Source: Isoptericola sp. AK164
GTDB taxonomy: Bacteria > Actinomycetota > Actinomycetes > Actinomycetales > Cellulomonadaceae
DNA: 64,000 nt
Direction of reading: 5' to 3'
Assembly: GCF_029643425.1 (NCBI RefSeq)
Contig: NZ_CP119106.1
Location: forward strand, 2,976,001-3,040,000
Shown here: one piece after another, positions 62,340 through 64,000 of the stretch
Layout: each line of letters begins with the position of its first letter
How positions within the stretch are numbered: position 1 is the stretch's first letter
Notes under the pieces: generated by a model
Database searches by the model: none
The model's input: the letters and a program-made list of their open reading frames with translations, nothing else
What the model was told of the DNA's origin: nothing
Position numbers and translations under genes: made by a program

Positions 62340-62975
62340 TCAGCCCCGCACGGTCGTGGTGACGCTGGTCAGGACCGGTGCGCGGGGCGTCGAGCCGAAC
62401 CCGAAGCGGACCGGCGGGTCGACGTCCGCGAGCGCCCCGAGCTCCTCCCCCTCCCAGCTGGCGTGGACCTGCGTGACGGTGTGGACGTCCGTGGCCCCGT
62501 AGGTCTCGAGCCGCCCGTTCCCGGCACTGCCCCGCGTCCGGACCCCGTCGAGCACGAGCCGGGCGACCGGGTCGGTGAGCACGGTGAACGACGGCGCGGT
62601 GGCGAGCCGCCGCGGGACCAGCCGGAGCAGTCGGCCCAGCGCGGTGCGGTGCCCGACGGCGGCACGCAGGCGCAGCGGACCGGCTTCGGCGGTGAGCCAC
62701 CCGCCCGGCGCCGGGGTGCCGCCGTCGGCCGGGGTGCCGCCGTCGTGCCCGACCCGCACCGGCGTCTCGACGACGTCGTCGAACCCGTAGGTCGTGGCGA
62801 CGAAGTCGGCGACGTGTCGCGGGGCCAGCAGCAGGCGGCGTCCCGCGGAGTCCTCCACCATCGCGTCGGCGAAGGCCCCGAACGGCGAGCGGTCCCACAT
62901 CCCGACCACGACCCGCGTCCCGGACGCCGTCCCGACGCCGAGGATGCGCCCGTCGAATCGCCAGATGTCGCTCAT
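62340..62975 (-). CDS. Conserved hypothetical protein
   Basis: A 211-residue soluble protein starting MSDIWRFDGRILGVGTASGT, with WDRSPFGAFADAMVED and GRRLLLAPRHVADFVATTYG. A short Gly/Pro repeat, GGTPADGGTPAPGG, sits in the middle. It appears related to uncharacterised actinobacterial proteins; no fold or function can be named. The ATG at 62975 is preferred over an upstream in-frame start because the extra N-terminus is non-family sequence. CATCAT lies 6 bp before it and may be the -10. dipZ follows 49 bp downstream. Confidence 0.7.
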   Translation of the reverse strand: MSDIWRFDGRILGVGTASGTRVVVGMWDRSPFGAFADAMVEDSAGRRLLLAPRHVADFVATTYGFDDVVETPVRVGHDGGTPADGGTPAPGGWLTAEAGPLRLRAAVGHRTALGRLLRLVPRRLATAPSFTVLTDPVARLVLDGVRTRGSAGNGRLETYGATDVHTVTQVHASWEGEELGALADVDPPVRFGFGSTPRAPVLTSVTTTVRG

Positions 62976-63121
62976 CCCCCGATGATGCGGGCTCGCTCCG
63001 GGGGCCGCGAGATCACAGATCGGCAAAGTTCCGATCCGAACCCATCCGGACCCGTCCCCCGTTCCGAACCCCTGGATGACGAGCCCCGGAGACGTCGGGG
63101 CGACGAGGCAAGGAGAGAACG

Positions 63122-63829
63122 ATGAACGCATCCACTCGCACCCGCACCGCCGCCGCCGGCTTCGCCACCCTGGCTCTGCTGGCCCTCGGCGCGTGCTCCT
63201 CCGACGACACCGGCGACGACATGTCGGGCTCGGAGGACACGATGACCGAGGAGTCCATGGAGGAGGACATGGAGTCGGAGGACGACATGGCCGAGGAGGA
63301 CATGGAGTCCGAGGACGACATGACCATGGACCCGGCCGCGAACCTCGTCGGCCCCGGCTGCCAGGACTACGCCTCGCAGGTGCCGGACGGCGCCGGCTCG
63401 ATCGAGGGCATGTCCACGGAGCCCGTCGCGGTGGCCGCCTCCAACAACCCGCTGCTGACCACGCTGGTCTCCGCCGTCAGCGGTGAGCTCAACCCCGACG
63501 TGAACCTCGTCGACACCCTCAACGGCGGCGAGTTCACCGTGTTCGCCCCGGTGGACGACGCCTTCGCGGCCGTCGACGCCGAGACGATCGACACGCTGTC
63601 CACCGACGCCGACCTGTTGACCTCGGTCCTGACGTACCACGTCGTCGAGGGCCAGGCGCTGCCCGAGGACATCCCCGGTGAGCACACCACCGTCCAGGGC
63701 GACACCGTCGAGGTGACCGGCGAGGGCGACGAGCTCATGGTCAACGACGCCAACGTCATCTGCGGCGGCGTCATGACGCAGAACGCCACCGTCTACCTCA
63801 TCGACTCGGTCCTCATGCCGTCGATGTGA
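63122..63829 (+). CDS. Fasciclin-domain lipoprotein (MPT83-like)
   Basis: A 235-residue secreted lipoprotein. The signal peptide ends in the lipobox LLALGAC (Cys at about 25). A striking Glu/Asp/Met-rich stretch follows, with two copies of [10 protein letters not shown]. One FAS1 domain fills the rest: [34 protein letters not shown] and [11 protein letters not shown]. Cysteines GPGCQDYA and NVICGGV may pair, as in mycobacterial MPT70/83. It is anchored to the outer face of the membrane and probably adhesive. ATG 63122 has AAGGAGA upstream. Confidence 0.92.
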   Translation: MNASTRTRTAAAGFATLALLALGACSSDDTGDDMSGSEDTMTEESMEEDMESEDDMAEEDMESEDDMTMDPAANLVGPGCQDYASQVPDGAGSIEGMSTEPVAVAASNNPLLTTLVSAVSGELNPDVNLVDTLNGGEFTVFAPVDDAFAAVDAETIDTLSTDADLLTSVLTYHVVEGQALPEDIPGEHTTVQGDTVEVTGEGDELMVNDANVICGGVMTQNATVYLIDSVLMPSM

Positions 63830-63889
63830 TCCCACCTCCCCGGATCCCGGACGCGCAGGGGGCGATCGGGGCCTGGGGACTCCACCCGC

Positions 63890-63925
63890 ACCGGCCCGTC
63901 TCGTCGCACGACGAGGCGGGCCGGT
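63890..63925 (+). terminator. Hairpin terminator after the fasciclin gene
   Basis: A 16-bp stem (63890-63905 with 63910-63925, 15 matched) and a GCAC loop. No gene is supported from here to the window end. Confidence 0.75.
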
Positions 63926-64000
63926 GTCATGCGTGGCGGACCGTCGCTCGACCATTCGAGCCGGACGGGAGGCGGTGCGGACCGCACGCTCGCTCCGGGT

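Noticed and set aside
63793-63987. A 64-codon minus-strand frame at the right edge
   Set aside because: It overlaps the end of the fasciclin gene and its terminator hairpin, and its sequence shows no family features or ribosome-binding site.

Overview
This window is high-GC DNA from an actinobacterium. Gene content points to Micrococcales near Cellulomonadaceae or Promicromonosporaceae (Cellulosimicrobium, Isoptericola or Cellulomonas-like). The pointers are coenzyme F420 genes (cofD, cofC), a GlnR regulator, an FtsH-Hpt-TilS-FolE-FolP block, multidomain secreted GH18 chitinases, an LPVTG surface protein and DipZ. GTG starts are frequent. Many genes carry a TAnnnT -10 hexamer only 6-8 bp before the start codon, which implies leaderless mRNAs. 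The genus is inferred from gene content, not tested.

Layout. 1-7391 (minus) runs dacB, a zincin-like metalloprotease, tilS, hpt, ftsH, folE and folP (cut by the left edge): tRNA-Ile lysidine synthesis, purine salvage, membrane proteolysis and folate. 7561-9751 holds ppa and a secreted Ig-like repeat protein that converge on a strong terminator. 9780-14924 is a methionine block: metY and metX each sit behind a near-identical leaderless micro-ORF and hairpin, with an alcohol dehydrogenase, a small CxxC protein and a VOC protein around them. 14943-18797 holds a coiled-coil protein, a quinone-oxidoreductase-like enzyme and a protein with a nuclease-like N-terminus and a RAMA-like C-terminus. 18971-21655 is the F420 segment. 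21674-28646 holds a fused FAD/Fe-S oxidoreductase, an SDR, an OsmC protein and an ECF sigma factor with a membrane partner. 28802-35080 is a chitin module: two chitinases behind a LuxR-type regulator. 35208-40476 holds a DUF4012 protein, an LPVTG protein, a DUF2516-asparaginase-dtd operon and a VapBC pair. 40610-45743 holds an MFS exporter with an extra C-terminal domain, a FUSC-like protein and a ygfZ operon that begins with a 37-residue membrane protein. 46222-47963 is a thioredoxin/DUF4395 pair divergent from yceI over a symmetric SigR-type promoter. 48799-53125 holds glnR, an alpha/beta hydrolase, nth, crp, a repeat-rich gap and ridA. 53257-58115 holds a class A PBP, a phosphoesterase, tRNA-Pro and a LacI regulator. 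58315-63829 holds a DUF308 protein, a flavoprotein reductase, dipZ and a fasciclin lipoprotein.

No phage, transposase or CRISPR array is visible. The unexplained structure is mostly extragenic. There is a dispersed palindrome family built on GTGGGCATGAAATCTGCAG (three copies, one a perfect 66-bp palindrome), a different 61-bp palindrome, a 60-bp near-palindrome inserted in frame in cofC, and a 330-bp gap after crp with nested long inverted repeats and 28-bp tandem repeats. The paired met leader elements and the bidirectional SigR-type promoter are the most testable regulatory findings.
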